55,993 bases of DNA from Clostridium polynesiense (GCF_000820705.1 NZ_CCXI01000143.1:1-55993), one strand, 5' to 3'. Positions 34,118 to 43,081 are shown, counted from the first letter of the stretch. Translations and numbers: made by a program. Notes: generated by a model not told the origin, from the letters alone.

Positions 34118-34945
34118 TTATTTACTACTATTTTTATTAATTTTTGCAGCTATCTCTTGAAATAAACTCCTAAATTCAGTGTCCTTTGTTGCATTTCTTA
34201 ATAATGTGCAGTAGGCAAATTTAGTCGGTTTTTCAGCTTTCAAAAAATTGATTATGGTCTTAAATGATACTCCATATTCTTTATGGTCTAAATGATATAT
34301 AAGCGCTTGTCTACACAAGTTAACTTTAAGATTTTTTTTAATCTCTAAAATTTCTGCTAATTCATCCATTAAGCATATAAATTCCTGGATGCCTTTCATT
34401 TTGCTATCCTCTATAGGTCTGTTATATTTTTTAAAGGCTTCCTCGTAATTATCGATACATTGATTGTAGAAAATTGAATTTCTAAATATTGTTTTTTCAT
34501 CATTTATTATAAACGTAAAAATAATTTCAATTAAAGATGTAATTTGTAATTTATTATCTTGTGAACTAAATAGCCTATTTATAAGCATAAAAATAGGTAT
34601 CTGCCTGCTTGATGCTATTCCTACAAAATCAAGCGACTTAAATGATATAGATATTGTATGCCCATTAAGCAGCTCTGTCATATTTACATCATTATCAATA
34701 TAAAACAAAACAGGTATCCCAAGATTCTTACAGCATTCAAATCTATGCTGACCATCTACTATTATATATTTATTTTCATAGTTTTTAACGAGTATAGGTT
34801 CTATTTGTCCAATATTTTTGATACTTTTATACATTTTATTGTATTTTGATTTTTTTGAAACCTGTCTATTATATATACTGCTAGTGAAGAATTTTTGATA
34901 ATCGTCTGTTTTGTAAATATTAATTACTTTTTGTAGTATCTCCAT
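34118..34945 (-). CDS. ParB N-terminal-domain protein
   Basis: 275 residues. The ParB/sulfiredoxin-like core is clear: SIKNIGQIEPILVKNYENKY, then IIVDGQHRFECCKNLGIPVLF, giving the GQHR nucleotide-binding motif near residue 66. The rest is helical, with no obvious HTH of the classical ParB type. No ParA is nearby. Known: ParB-like proteins hydrolyse CTP and bind DNA; stand-alone copies occur on plasmids, phages and integrative elements. Likely role is partition or regulation of the excised element. Start has AAAGGATGAGG upstream. Confidence 0.75.
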   Translation of the reverse strand: MEILQKVINIYKTDDYQKFFTSSIYNRQVSKKSKYNKMYKSIKNIGQIEPILVKNYENKYIIVDGQHRFECCKNLGIPVLFYIDNDVNMTELLNGHTISISFKSLDFVGIASSRQIPIFMLINRLFSSQDNKLQITSLIEIIFTFIINDEKTIFRNSIFYNQCIDNYEEAFKKYNRPIEDSKMKGIQEFICLMDELAEILEIKKNLKVNLCRQALIYHLDHKEYGVSFKTIINFLKAEKPTKFAYCTLLRNATKDTEFRSLFQEIAAKINKNSSK

Positions 34946-35572
34946 AATTACCTCATCCTTTAAGATTTTTATGCCTATATACTACTAAATACAACCTTAT
35001 TTGTCCATACAGCTTTTTTATTCTAATTTATATTATAAATGCGCTATTTTTCTTTATAATCCTTAATATTAGTATTATAAACAAAAAATATTATAACAGT
35101 CCTTTTTTACTCTTACTAACTATTGTATTTATCTAAATATATTCCATATTGTCATTCAATTTCATATATAACCCAAACCATTCCAAATATAAGCAAAGCA
35201 ATTAAATAAGCCTAATTACTTTTGTAAATTATATTTTAACTGAATAAAACAATATTATTATTTCTTGTATTGCTTTTTAGAACAAATAATAACCTTATGA
35301 TGAATTCATGGAGTTTATTTTTGAGAATTATATATATCATTTTTCACTTTAATTATATCTAAAGGTATTGATTAACATGCCAATACATTCATTCTTTATA
35401 AGGTTCCAAATTGAAAAGATAAATTTAATATATAATAGTAAATTTTCTTCAAGAAAGGATGTAACTGAAGTTGCATCGTTTCTTTATTTACAATGCTTTT
35501 AAAATTAGAATATAAGTAAATATATGGTATAATTAAATAACCAAAAAGTCTGAATAAAAAGGATGTGAAAGA
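34946..35572 (+). promoter_or_regulatory. Gene-free stretch with YobI-like gene promoter
   Basis: About 630 bp of AT-rich DNA. The only clear signal is an extended -10 (TGGTATAAT, -10 hexamer 35528-35533) with a weak TTAGAA 17 nt before it, about 40 bp upstream of the large NTPase gene. Nothing else is recognisable, and the short frame at 35396-35599 is not supported. Confidence 0.5.
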
Positions 35573-38500
35573 GTGTCTGACATCAAATATAATTTTCAAA
35601 ATCTTGCACCTGTAGATGACGTTATATTAGAAGTTTATGAGGATTCATTAAACTTTATTTTTAATGAGCAAAGCATTAGAAATATAGCTATTTCAGGAGC
35701 TTATGGTTCGGGTAAAAGCAGTCTTCTAGCTACCTATAAAAAAAAGTACCCCCATCTAAAATTTATACATATCTCACTTGCACATTTTGAATCACCTGAA
35801 AGTGATAATAACCCATCAAAAAAAGGTGATAAGCCTCTCCTTAATGAATCTGCTATAGAAGGAAGAATATTAAATCAACTGATTCATCGGATTCCTGTGG
35901 AGAAAATCAAGCAAACTAATTTTAGAGTAAAAAGGAAAATCAGCCGAAAAGAGGTCTTTTTAAGCACGGCTCTTTTAATGGCAGCCTTTCTATGTGGATT
36001 ACACTTATTTCTTTTTGATACATGGAGTAATTTCGTAGCTGATTTTTCTGACGATTTTATTTACGAATCACTATACTTCTCCACTACTTCAAGCTCGCGC
36101 TTAATAAGCGGAATTATCTGTTTTTGTGTGCTATTCTATTTTGTATATTCATTTATTCAAATCCAGAAGAACAAAAATATTTTTAAAAAATTTATTTTTC
36201 AGGGGGCTGAATTAGAAATACTTGGGGAGAATAATGATTCTTATTTTGATAAATATCTTAATGAAGTCCTATACCTATTTAAAAATTCAGAATCTAATGT
36301 AATTGTATTTGAAGATATGGATAGGTTTAATTCTAATCTGATATTTGAAAGGTTGCGAGAAGTAAATACATTAGTAAACATTCAGCTGCAAAAAGAAAAA
36401 AAGGATCCTTTGCGATTTTTCTATTTACTTCGTGATGATATTTTTATTTCAAAAGACAGAACAAAATTTTTTGATTATATAGTTCCTGTTATTCCTGTTG
36501 TAGATGGTTCTAATTCCTATGATGAATTTATAGAGTTTTTTAAAAAGGGTGGATATTTTGATAAGCTAGATAATAAATTTTTGAAAGAACTCTCTTTATA
36601 TGTTGATGATATGCGTTTGCTGAAAAATATCTATAACGAATTCGTGATTTACTTTAATCGTCTTAATACAACTGATCTGGATTATGATAAAATGTTGGCT
36701 ATTATAACTTATAAAAATCTCTTTCCAAGGGATTTTAGTGACCTACAGTTAGGCAGAGGTTTTATATTCACATTGTTTAATAAAAAAGATATGTTCATAA
36801 GTACCAAAGTTGAAAAGATTCATGCTTTAATTAATGAAAAGAAAAAGGAACTTGAATCAATAAATGATGAAATTCTTGTAACCCAGGAAGAACTGGATTT
36901 GCTTTTTAATCGGAAAGGTAGCTTTTCTTATCGTGGATATAGTGGTCTTACTAGAGAAGATCAATTAGATTATGATCGTCGCAATCAGATAATTATAAAT
37001 AAAAAGAATAGGACTACACTATCGCTAGAACAAGAGATATTACACCTTGAACAGGAGCTTGCACTTATCCAAACCAAACCTCTTCAAGATATTATAACCA
37101 GAGATAATATCGATTCTATATTCAGTGTAACAAGCATCAATGACATTGGGAAAATCAACAAGTTTGAAGAAGTTAGGGGAAACGATTACTTCGCTTTATT
37201 AAAGTACCTTGTTAGCCATGGGAAGATAAATGAAACCTATCCTGACTATATGACATACTTCCGGGGGAACAGTATTTCTTTTGCAGACAAGACTTTCTTA
37301 CGCAGTGTTTTAGAAAAAAAGGCAAAGGGGTATACATATAAACTCAAGAATCCTAGACTTGTACTAGACTACCTTTATTTAGAGCATTTTGACCAAGAAG
37401 AAGTATTGAACTTTGATTTAATTCAGTACTTACTTCGAGATACCAGCTACGAGGTGTATCTTGATATACTTCTAAACCAACTCAAGAAAACATCTAATTT
37501 TAAGTTTATTGAAGATTTTCTTAATACTGATATAGATGAAATTGGGGAATTCGTAAAAAAGCTGAACATTCAATGGCCGCAAATGATCTCTTGTGCCTGG
37601 AATAATCAGTTATTAAATAAAAATCAGATCTGTATTTACATTATTAATTCACTCTATTATTCAGATGAAAGTACTTTGAAAAGAATGAATGAGGAGGATT
37701 TTTTAACTACGTATATTTCACACAACGCAGACTATCTCTGTATTGATGAGCCTAAAGTTGATATTCTAATCAGCAAATTTAAGCTGCTGGATGTTTCATT
37801 TTTCAGTATTAACTATGATAGTGCAAATAAAAAATTATTTGAAGAAGTTTATAGAGAATCATTATATCAGATCAATTTTGAAAACATTTCCTTGATGCTT
37901 AAAAAAATGCATGGAGTTACATCAGATGATAATATAGTGCATAAAAATTACACTACAGTCCTATTACAAACAGGATATCCATTAGCCGAGTATATTGAAG
38001 ATAATATCGAAAAATATCTTGCTTTAATCATTGATTCAAGTGAAGGAGTAATATGTGATGACGAAAATGCTGCACTTCTTCTTTTAAATAACGAGAACAT
38101 CTTACCAGGATGGAAGACAAAATATATTGATGTATTATCAACCAAAATTATTTCCATCAATTCTGTTGTAGACCAATCTTTATGGGGGATACTATTTGAT
38201 AGAGATTTACCATTGTATAACATAGAAAATATTCTTTCCTACTATAGTGAAATAAAAGTTGTAGATGATACTATTGTATTATTTATTAACCGTGGTGAAA
38301 GTACTTTAGATTTTACTAATGTTGAATCAATTTGCGATGAAGGCATAGTAAGTAAGTTCTTCGATTCAGTGATTGTATGTAAAAATATAGATAACGATAA
38401 ATATAAGCAAATTTTAAGTTCAATTGGATATAACTATAATCAGTTCTACTTCGAGGATATTTCTACAGAAAAAATGAATATTATCATTGATACCAATACG

Positions 38501-39208
38501 GTTGAAATGAATACTGAAAATCTTGGTTTTATCAGAGAGAAGTATAAAGATAATTTATTCCACTTTATACAGAAGAATATCATTAGATATGTTGATACTA
38601 TGAGCGAGGATTTTTTCGATATAAATGAGGCAATTGAAATCCTTACCTGGGATATTGAAGAATCGATAAAGATTAAAATTTTGAACTTCTCCAATGATGC
38701 TATTTCAGTGATTGGCAAAGAATATTCAACTCCAATTACAAAGCATATTCTTAACCACAATTTTGAGCATCAAGATTTAGAAGAACTTTTAAGTTCTTAT
38801 GAAGAATGGGATGAGTCTATTCAACAGACAATAATTGACCTAGCAATCAGTAATATATCCGAAGTATATGAAACAGAAGATATATCAATGTTATTGTTAG
38901 AAGACTTACTATACAGTGATGAGCTAGAAACGGAAAAAAAGATTCGGTTATTTATATTAATGGTGCCAAGGCTAACTATAGATAGCTTCAAAAAGCATTT
39001 AGATATACTTGGGCTTAATAATTATTTAAAAATCTTCGAGCCTAACAGCAGACCAAAATTTCCTATTAACGAAACGAATACAGAGTTGTTGGCTGCTCTA
39101 AAAAACCGTAAATGGCTATTAGATTTCAAAGAACATACTGATAAACATGGATATTATAAAATAATTAGACAAAGATTATCTAAAAGCATTGCCACCGAGC
39201 TTCTCTAA
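35573..39208 (+). CDS. YobI-like membrane P-loop NTPase, putative defence protein
   Basis: 1211 residues from GTG 35573 (AAGGATG about 8 nt upstream). Walker A GAYGSGKSS is at residues 42-50. Two membrane helices (about 128-148 and 177-196) lie between Walker A and the Walker B NVIVFEDMDRF at 242-252. A coiled coil follows (about 425-500) and then some 700 residues of helical, acidic sequence. Known: this placement of membrane helices between Walker A and B is that of KAP/YobI-type NTPases, and the start matches the YobI family. Such proteins are linked to conflict with phages, but their function is not settled. It is alone in its transcription unit, amid mobile genes, in the position of cargo. 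Confidence 0.78.
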   Translation: MSDIKYNFQNLAPVDDVILEVYEDSLNFIFNEQSIRNIAISGAYGSGKSSLLATYKKKYPHLKFIHISLAHFESPESDNNPSKKGDKPLLNESAIEGRILNQLIHRIPVEKIKQTNFRVKRKISRKEVFLSTALLMAAFLCGLHLFLFDTWSNFVADFSDDFIYESLYFSTTSSSRLISGIICFCVLFYFVYSFIQIQKNKNIFKKFIFQGAELEILGENNDSYFDKYLNEVLYLFKNSESNVIVFEDMDRFNSNLIFERLREVNTLVNIQLQKEKKDPLRFFYLLRDDIFISKDRTKFFDYIVPVIPVVDGSNSYDEFIEFFKKGGYFDKLDNKFLKELSLYVDDMRLLKNIYNEFVIYFNRLNTTDLDYDKMLAIITYKNLFPRDFSDLQLGRGFIFTLFNKKDMFISTKVEKIHALINEKKKELESINDEILVTQEELDLLFNRKGSFSYRGYSGLTREDQLDYDRRNQIIINKKNRTTLSLEQEILHLEQELALIQTKPLQDIITRDNIDSIFSVTSINDIGKINKFEEVRGNDYFALLKYLVSHGKINETYPDYMTYFRGNSISFADKTFLRSVLEKKAKGYTYKLKNPRLVLDYLYLEHFDQEEVLNFDLIQYLLRDTSYEVYLDILLNQLKKTSNFKFIEDFLNTDIDEIGEFVKKLNIQWPQMISCAWNNQLLNKNQICIYIINSLYYSDESTLKRMNEEDFLTTYISHNADYLCIDEPKVDILISKFKLLDVSFFSINYDSANKKLFEEVYRESLYQINFENISLMLKKMHGVTSDDNIVHKNYTTVLLQTGYPLAEYIEDNIEKYLALIIDSSEGVICDDENAALLLLNNENILPGWKTKYIDVLSTKIISINSVVDQSLWGILFDRDLPLYNIENILSYYSEIKVVDDTIVLFINRGESTLDFTNVESICDEGIVSKFFDSVIVCKNIDNDKYKQILSSIGYNYNQFYFEDISTEKMNIIIDTNTVEMNTENLGFIREKYKDNLFHFIQKNIIRYVDTMSEDFFDINEAIEILTWDIEESIKIKILNFSNDAISVIGKEYSTPITKHILNHNFEHQDLEELLSSYEEWDESIQQTIIDLAISNISEVYETEDISMLLLEDLLYSDELETEKKIRLFILMVPRLTIDSFKKHLDILGLNNYLKIFEPNSRPKFPINETNTELLAALKNRKWLLDFKEHTDKHGYYKIIRQRLSKSIATELL

Positions 39209-39216
39209 AATTTAGA

Positions 39217-39253
39217 GTCATGTACTGTTATAGTACATGGCTTCTTGTTTTTA
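39217..39253 (+). terminator. Terminator of the YobI-like gene
   Basis: CATGTACT/AGTACATG with a 5-nt loop followed by GCTTCTTGTTTTT on the + strand. Confidence 0.65.
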
Positions 39254-39585
39254 ATAATTATAGAGTTTATCTATCATCAAGACAATAGAAAAATGTTTAA
39301 CTGTTTTAATACTTAAATACTTACCATTTACTTTAAGATCATAATTATCCCAAACACCTCTGTCATAATCTTGAAAATCAATGTCTCCTTCAAATACAGC
39401 ATACGGCCATTTATCTTCTATTTCTTTTCTAACAGCTATTTCTCCAAGCTTTCCCTGAAAATCATTCAGAAAAATCTCTTGTTCACTTCTTCCTGAACCT
39501 CCTTTAAAATCTGGTCTATGCTTTCCGCGCATTTTTTTGCAAACTCGAAACACTCTGTTACTTCAGAAACAGTAAAACACCCCAT
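39251..39585 (-). pseudogene. Broken PD-(D/E)XK nuclease-like gene
   Basis: A start with GAGGAG before ATG 39585 opens a frame (MGCFTVSEVTECFEFAKKCAE) that goes off after about 40 codons. A second frame continues with SGRSEQEIFLNDFQGKLGEIAV, then DIDFQDYDRGVWDNYDLKV and SIKTVKHF. The second block has the Gly-Lys-x-Gly-Glu, Asp and Ser-Ile-Lys spacing of small restriction-type nucleases of the PD-(D/E)XK fold. The frame ends soon after, probably short. It is therefore a frameshifted and probably truncated nuclease relic beside the YobI-like gene. Confidence 0.6.
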
Positions 39586-39813
39586 TATTATTCTCCTCAT
39601 CCACTACAATATTATTTTTCTAATATAATTAGTATATATAAATTTTGATTTTATTACAATTAATTGTAATAATGGCAGCTTTATCTCATTAGGGATTTCG
39701 ATTATGAGAGTAAAATTAGACTTTTGATTTTTGCCAATCTATAATTAATTACAGCAAACAAAAATAAATTTATAAAGGAGGAGTTGCTATATTAATACAA
39801 GGAGTTGATAATA

Positions 39814-39993
39814 TTGGATAATCTTCTTAAATTACTAACTGAAACTGAAGCAGCTAATGATATAGAAAATTTTTTAGACTGTCTAGCCGAAATCGTAAGA
39901 AGCAACATTATATATTCAGGAGCCTCTGTATCTTCTGCAGAGGCGCTTTATACATATTATATTCATCACGCAAAGCTGCTGAATATAATTTAA
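39814..39993 (+). CDS. Small helical protein upstream of the integrase
   Basis: 59 residues from TTG 39814 with AAGGAG 9 nt upstream; an in-frame TTG at 39805 is too close to the site. Acidic and helical (LLTETEAANDIENFLDCLAEIVRS), ending in a YIHHAKLLNII tail. It lies 28 bp before the serine recombinase gene on the same strand, so it is likely co-transcribed. It may be an integrase accessory or directionality factor, but this rests on position only. Confidence 0.55.
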   Translation: MDNLLKLLTETEAANDIENFLDCLAEIVRSNIIYSGASVSSAEALYTYYIHHAKLLNII

Positions 39994-40021
39994 GTCTTGA
40001 ATTGAAAGGAGTTGTGATATC

Positions 40022-41665
40022 ATGATAAAAAGAGAAGTTAAAAATGTGGTCCTATATACTAGAGTTTCTACAGAAGAGCAAGTTGAAGGATTTTCACTCG
40101 AAGCGCAAAAATCGGATCTCATAAAATACTGCAGTAATAATAATTATAATATAGTTGGTGAATATGAAGATGCAGGTATAAGCGGTACAACTATTAAAGA
40201 AAGACCGCAGTTTAAGCAGATGTTAAAGGAAATTTCCGAAAATAAAATTGATGCAATTATAGCTTGGAAACTATCTAGAATTTCGAGAAACATGTTAGAT
40301 TTAGTTGAAATTTTGGAGTATCTGCAAGCTTGCGACTCTGGATTAATAACTATTACAGATCAAATTAATACATTCAGCACATTGGGAAAATCATTCTTCT
40401 ACCTAGCAGGCATTTTTGCAGAAATGGAAAGAGATAATATTGTAGAGCAGTCCAAAAATGGCATGAAGCAGAGAGCCAAAAACGGTCTAACAAATGGTGG
40501 AACTCCACCATATGGATACATTAATAACAAAGACGGAAAGGGACTTATTATAGATAATAAGTCAGCAGAAATAATACGCACCATATTTAACCTCTATACT
40601 AATAAAGGCTACGGCTATTCGAAAATCTGCAGAATACTTAACAGCGAGCCAGAAAAATATCCTACCAGAATGGGAAAAGGATGGAGCTACCAATCAATTC
40701 AGCAGGTACTTGATAATCCAACTTATAATGGTTATATTAGATGGGGCCTCTACAGTGATTGGAGCAAAAAAAGGCGAAAAGGTATGAGCGAAAATTATGT
40801 ACTGGCTAAAGGACAGCACGAAGCTATTATTGATGATTTGCTGTGGACTCAAACCCAGGAGAGGCGTAAGCATCAGTGTGAATTATATACAGCAAGCAGA
40901 CTGGAAAATATTAGATACCTATTAAGCGGTCTCGGAAAATGTCCCGAATGCGGATCTAGTATGATATCGCACAGAACACAGCGAACTAGAAAATCAGATG
41001 GAAGTAAAATCTGGTATAGGTACTACGTATGCAGCAGGTGGGCAAATAAAAAAGGTATGTGCCGTCCAAACCTAGTAAACGCAGACGTACTAGAAAAAGA
41101 GGTTTTAGAACGGATAAAAGAATTTGTGCAGAACCCTAATCTGCCAGAATTGCTAATTCACCGACTGAATGATGACATAGATATTCAAAAAATTAAAGAT
41201 AAAATAATTAATATTAACAAAAAAATATCTAAATTAAATAGCGATGAGGATAAATACTATGCACTTATGATAGATGACGAAATACTCAAAACACTTAAAA
41301 AAGACAAAATCCTAGAAAATATTTCTAAAATAAATACAGAAGTAGAAAAGCTTAAATCAGAAAGCGGTAAATTATCAATTCAGATAGCCAAGCTAAATAA
41401 CACAGCTTTCGATCTCAATAAAGTATCTAAAGTATTAAAGAATTTTGATATAAACTTTGACAGAGCACCATTCGAACATCAAAAAGCCCTGATTCATTCT
41501 CTAATAGGAGAGATAAAAATCAGAGCTTCTAATGACATTTCAGAAAGAACCACCGAATCAATAATACTGCGGATTACTGACACTGATCTTAATTGCATAA
41601 GCAATAATAACCCTAAAGCTGAAAAAGCGTTTGAGGCTACTTATGGTACGGTTCCCCCCCAATGA
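40022..41665 (+). CDS. Large serine recombinase (integrase of the element)
   Basis: 547 residues. Catalytic Ser16 is in YTRVSTEEQ; the resolvase core includes SRISRN near residue 85. A recombinase domain spans about 165-270 (GGTPPYGYI, NPTYNGYIRWG). A zinc ribbon follows with Cys at about 307, 310, 337 and 347, then a coiled coil (about 385-460). These are the parts of the large serine integrases. ATG 40022 has AAGGAG about 10 nt upstream. The last codons and stop lie in the att site and in antisense rlmH: the frame reads through the junction at 41637-41660 to end as ATYGTVPPQ. Thus the reading frame spans the junction between element and host. Confidence 0.93.
   Translation: MIKREVKNVVLYTRVSTEEQVEGFSLEAQKSDLIKYCSNNNYNIVGEYEDAGISGTTIKERPQFKQMLKEISENKIDAIIAWKLSRISRNMLDLVEILEYLQACDSGLITITDQINTFSTLGKSFFYLAGIFAEMERDNIVEQSKNGMKQRAKNGLTNGGTPPYGYINNKDGKGLIIDNKSAEIIRTIFNLYTNKGYGYSKICRILNSEPEKYPTRMGKGWSYQSIQQVLDNPTYNGYIRWGLYSDWSKKRRKGMSENYVLAKGQHEAIIDDLLWTQTQERRKHQCELYTASRLENIRYLLSGLGKCPECGSSMISHRTQRTRKSDGSKIWYRYYVCSRWANKKGMCRPNLVNADVLEKEVLERIKEFVQNPNLPELLIHRLNDDIDIQKIKDKIININKKISKLNSDEDKYYALMIDDEILKTLKKDKILENISKINTEVEKLKSESGKLSIQIAKLNNTAFDLNKVSKVLKNFDINFDRAPFEHQKALIHSLIGEIKIRASNDISERTTESIILRITDTDLNCISNNNPKAEKAFEATYGTVPPQ
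41637..41660 (-). repeat. Active-looking att junction at the rlmH 3' end
   Basis: CTACTTATGGTACGGTTCC, continuing in C residues, holds the last codons of rlmH (Gly-Glu-Pro-Tyr-His-Lys-stop) and the last codons of the serine recombinase on the other strand. It is the right junction of the element; candidate partners on the left are at 27498 and 13741. Confidence 0.85.
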
Positions 41666-42116
41666 TCCTAAATCCCCTATAAATCTGCTCCAGCAGCATC
41701 ACTCTAAAAAGCTGATGAGGAAAGGTCATTTTAGAAAAGCAAAGCTTATAATCTGCCCTTTGGATTATTTCCTGGGAAAGTCCTAAGGAGCCTCCAATGA
41801 TAAAGGTAAAGCTGCTTATACCTTTAGTATTTGAACCCTGAATAAAGGAAGCAAGCTCCTCTGAGGAAATCATCTTTCCCTTTAGATCCAAAGCTATCAC
41901 ATAGGAATTATCCTTTATGTGCTTCAGTATTGCCCTTCCTTCCTTTATCTTTATCTGCTCCTCTTCTTTTTCTGAAGCATTATCCGGTGTCTTTTCATCG
42001 TTTAATTCTATAACTTCCAGTTTGCAGTATCTCTGAAGTCTTTTGCTGTATTCCTCTATAGCCTGCTTCAGATATTTTTCTTTAAGCTTTCCTACGGATA
42101 TTACTGTAATGTTCAT
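41637..42116 (-). CDS. rlmH: 23S rRNA pseudouridine-1915 N3-methyltransferase
   Basis: 159 residues, full length. Residues MNITVISVGKLKEKYL open the protein. The SPOUT knot appears as FIIGGSLGLSQEI (about 105-117) and MTFPHQLFRVMLLEQIYRG near the end, finishing in GGEPYHK. It methylates pseudouridine 1915 in helix 69 of 23S rRNA. Its stop codon is the insertion point of the neighbouring element, which leaves the product unchanged. A decayed copy lies at 5817-6198. Confidence 0.96.
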   Translation of the reverse strand: MNITVISVGKLKEKYLKQAIEEYSKRLQRYCKLEVIELNDEKTPDNASEKEEEQIKIKEGRAILKHIKDNSYVIALDLKGKMISSEELASFIQGSNTKGISSFTFIIGGSLGLSQEIIQRADYKLCFSKMTFPHQLFRVMLLEQIYRGFRIIGGEPYHK

Positions 42117-42126
42117 TGAATCTCCC

Positions 42127-42483
42127 CTATTCCTTACTGATTGCTTCCTTTTCTGCTTTTTTAAGTCCTTTATAAACTAAATCATAGGAATGATCTATGA
42201 GAAAATATATCATCTTATCCTCTATGCTTCCGTCTATAGTTATGGTATTCCAGTGCTCCTTATTAAGATGATACCCGGGCTTAATGGCGGCATAGTTCCT
42301 TCTTAAATCCTGAGCCATGAAGGGATCGCATTTTAAGCTTACAGAAAACTCAGCAGAATTTATATTAGTTAATGCAAACATCTTAGATCCTACCTTAAAA
42401 ACCAAGGTTTCTTCATCAAAAGGAAAGTTTTCCGTAACCCCTTTTTTGCCTGCACAGTACTCTCTTAATATCTCTAAATTCAT
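42127..42483 (-). CDS. MmcQ/YjbR-family protein
   Basis: 118 residues: NLEILREYCAGKKGVTENFPF at the start, VFKVGSKMFAL and SVSLKCDPFMAQDLR in the middle, and GYHLNKEHWNTITIDGS near the end, the CyaY-like fold pattern of the YjbR/MmcQ family. The family binds DNA or small ligands in some members, but function is unclear. It lies 10 bp upstream of rlmH on the same strand and probably shares its transcript. Confidence 0.88.
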   Translation of the reverse strand: MNLEILREYCAGKKGVTENFPFDEETLVFKVGSKMFALTNINSAEFSVSLKCDPFMAQDLRRNYAAIKPGYHLNKEHWNTITIDGSIEDKMIYFLIDHSYDLVYKGLKKAEKEAISKE

Positions 42484-42561
42484 AATGAACCACCCTTTTC
42501 CATGATTATTCTAACAAACCCCTTTTAACCTTCTTATGTTTACCTTCAATTATTCTAAAAC

Positions 42562-42633
42562 CTTTCTGCCCCCAGCAGAAAATACCAAGTCAAAGTTTTT
42601 CTGAATCCCCACCCAGAAAAACCTTCTTCATTT
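42562..42633. repeat. Double-hairpin intergenic repeat, copy 1
   Basis: About 72 bp nearly identical to 43082-43156. Each copy holds two small stems: TTTCTG/CAGAAA around CCCCAG, then GTTTTTCTG/CAGAAAAAC around a 10-nt loop AATCCCC(A/T)CC. It lies between the alkyltransferase-like gene and mmcQ. Confidence 0.75.
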
Positions 42634-42679
42634 ATAATTTTTAATTTTAAATTATCTTCTTAATTTTGTATTTTTAATT

Positions 42680-43000
42680 TCAAATTGTTTTATATTGGCT
42701 TTTTTCCATATCCACCCATCCATTTTCTTTAAAAATAACTCCCTCTGAAAGAAGTATTTCCCTCTGAAGCTCCTTTGAACCAAAAACATGATCCGGAGCC
42801 ATTTCTCCTAAACGGTTAACCACCCTGTGGGCAGGTATTTTCATTCCTTCAGGAATAGACTTCATAGCATATCCAACTATTCTGGCGCTTCTCGGCTCGC
42901 CGATAAGCCTTGCAATCTGACCGTAAGTCATAACCTTGCCCTTAGGTATTCCTGCTGCAACCTCATAAACCCTTCTATAAAAATCCTTCACAAACCTCAC
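42680..43000 (-). CDS. Alkyltransferase-like DNA repair protein
   Basis: 106 residues of the MGMT/Ogt C-terminal domain: IPKGKVMTYGQIARLIG, then SARIVGYAMKS, then the active-site box as IPAHRVVN. In true alkyltransferases that box is PCHRV; here Cys is replaced by Ala. Known: alkyltransferase-like proteins without the Cys bind O6-alkylguanine and flag it for nucleotide excision repair. It should therefore recognise, not reverse, alkylation damage. Confidence 0.88.
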   Translation of the reverse strand: MRFVKDFYRRVYEVAAGIPKGKVMTYGQIARLIGEPRSARIVGYAMKSIPEGMKIPAHRVVNRLGEMAPDHVFGSKELQREILLSEGVIFKENGWVDMEKSQYKTI

Positions 43001-43081
43001 CTATCCCTTAAACTTCTATCTTAATTTCACATTCTATATTTTAATTAATTCTCTAAATATCTTGATATCATCCTTATACTG

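Noticed and set aside
34946-35572. Small frame at 35396-35599 on the - strand
   Set aside because: Composition is that of AT-rich DNA and it overlaps the YobI-like gene promoter and start.
27498-41665. Integrative conjugative element or prophage
   Set aside because: No relaxase, coupling protein, VirB4-like ATPase, terminase, portal or capsid gene was found in this span.
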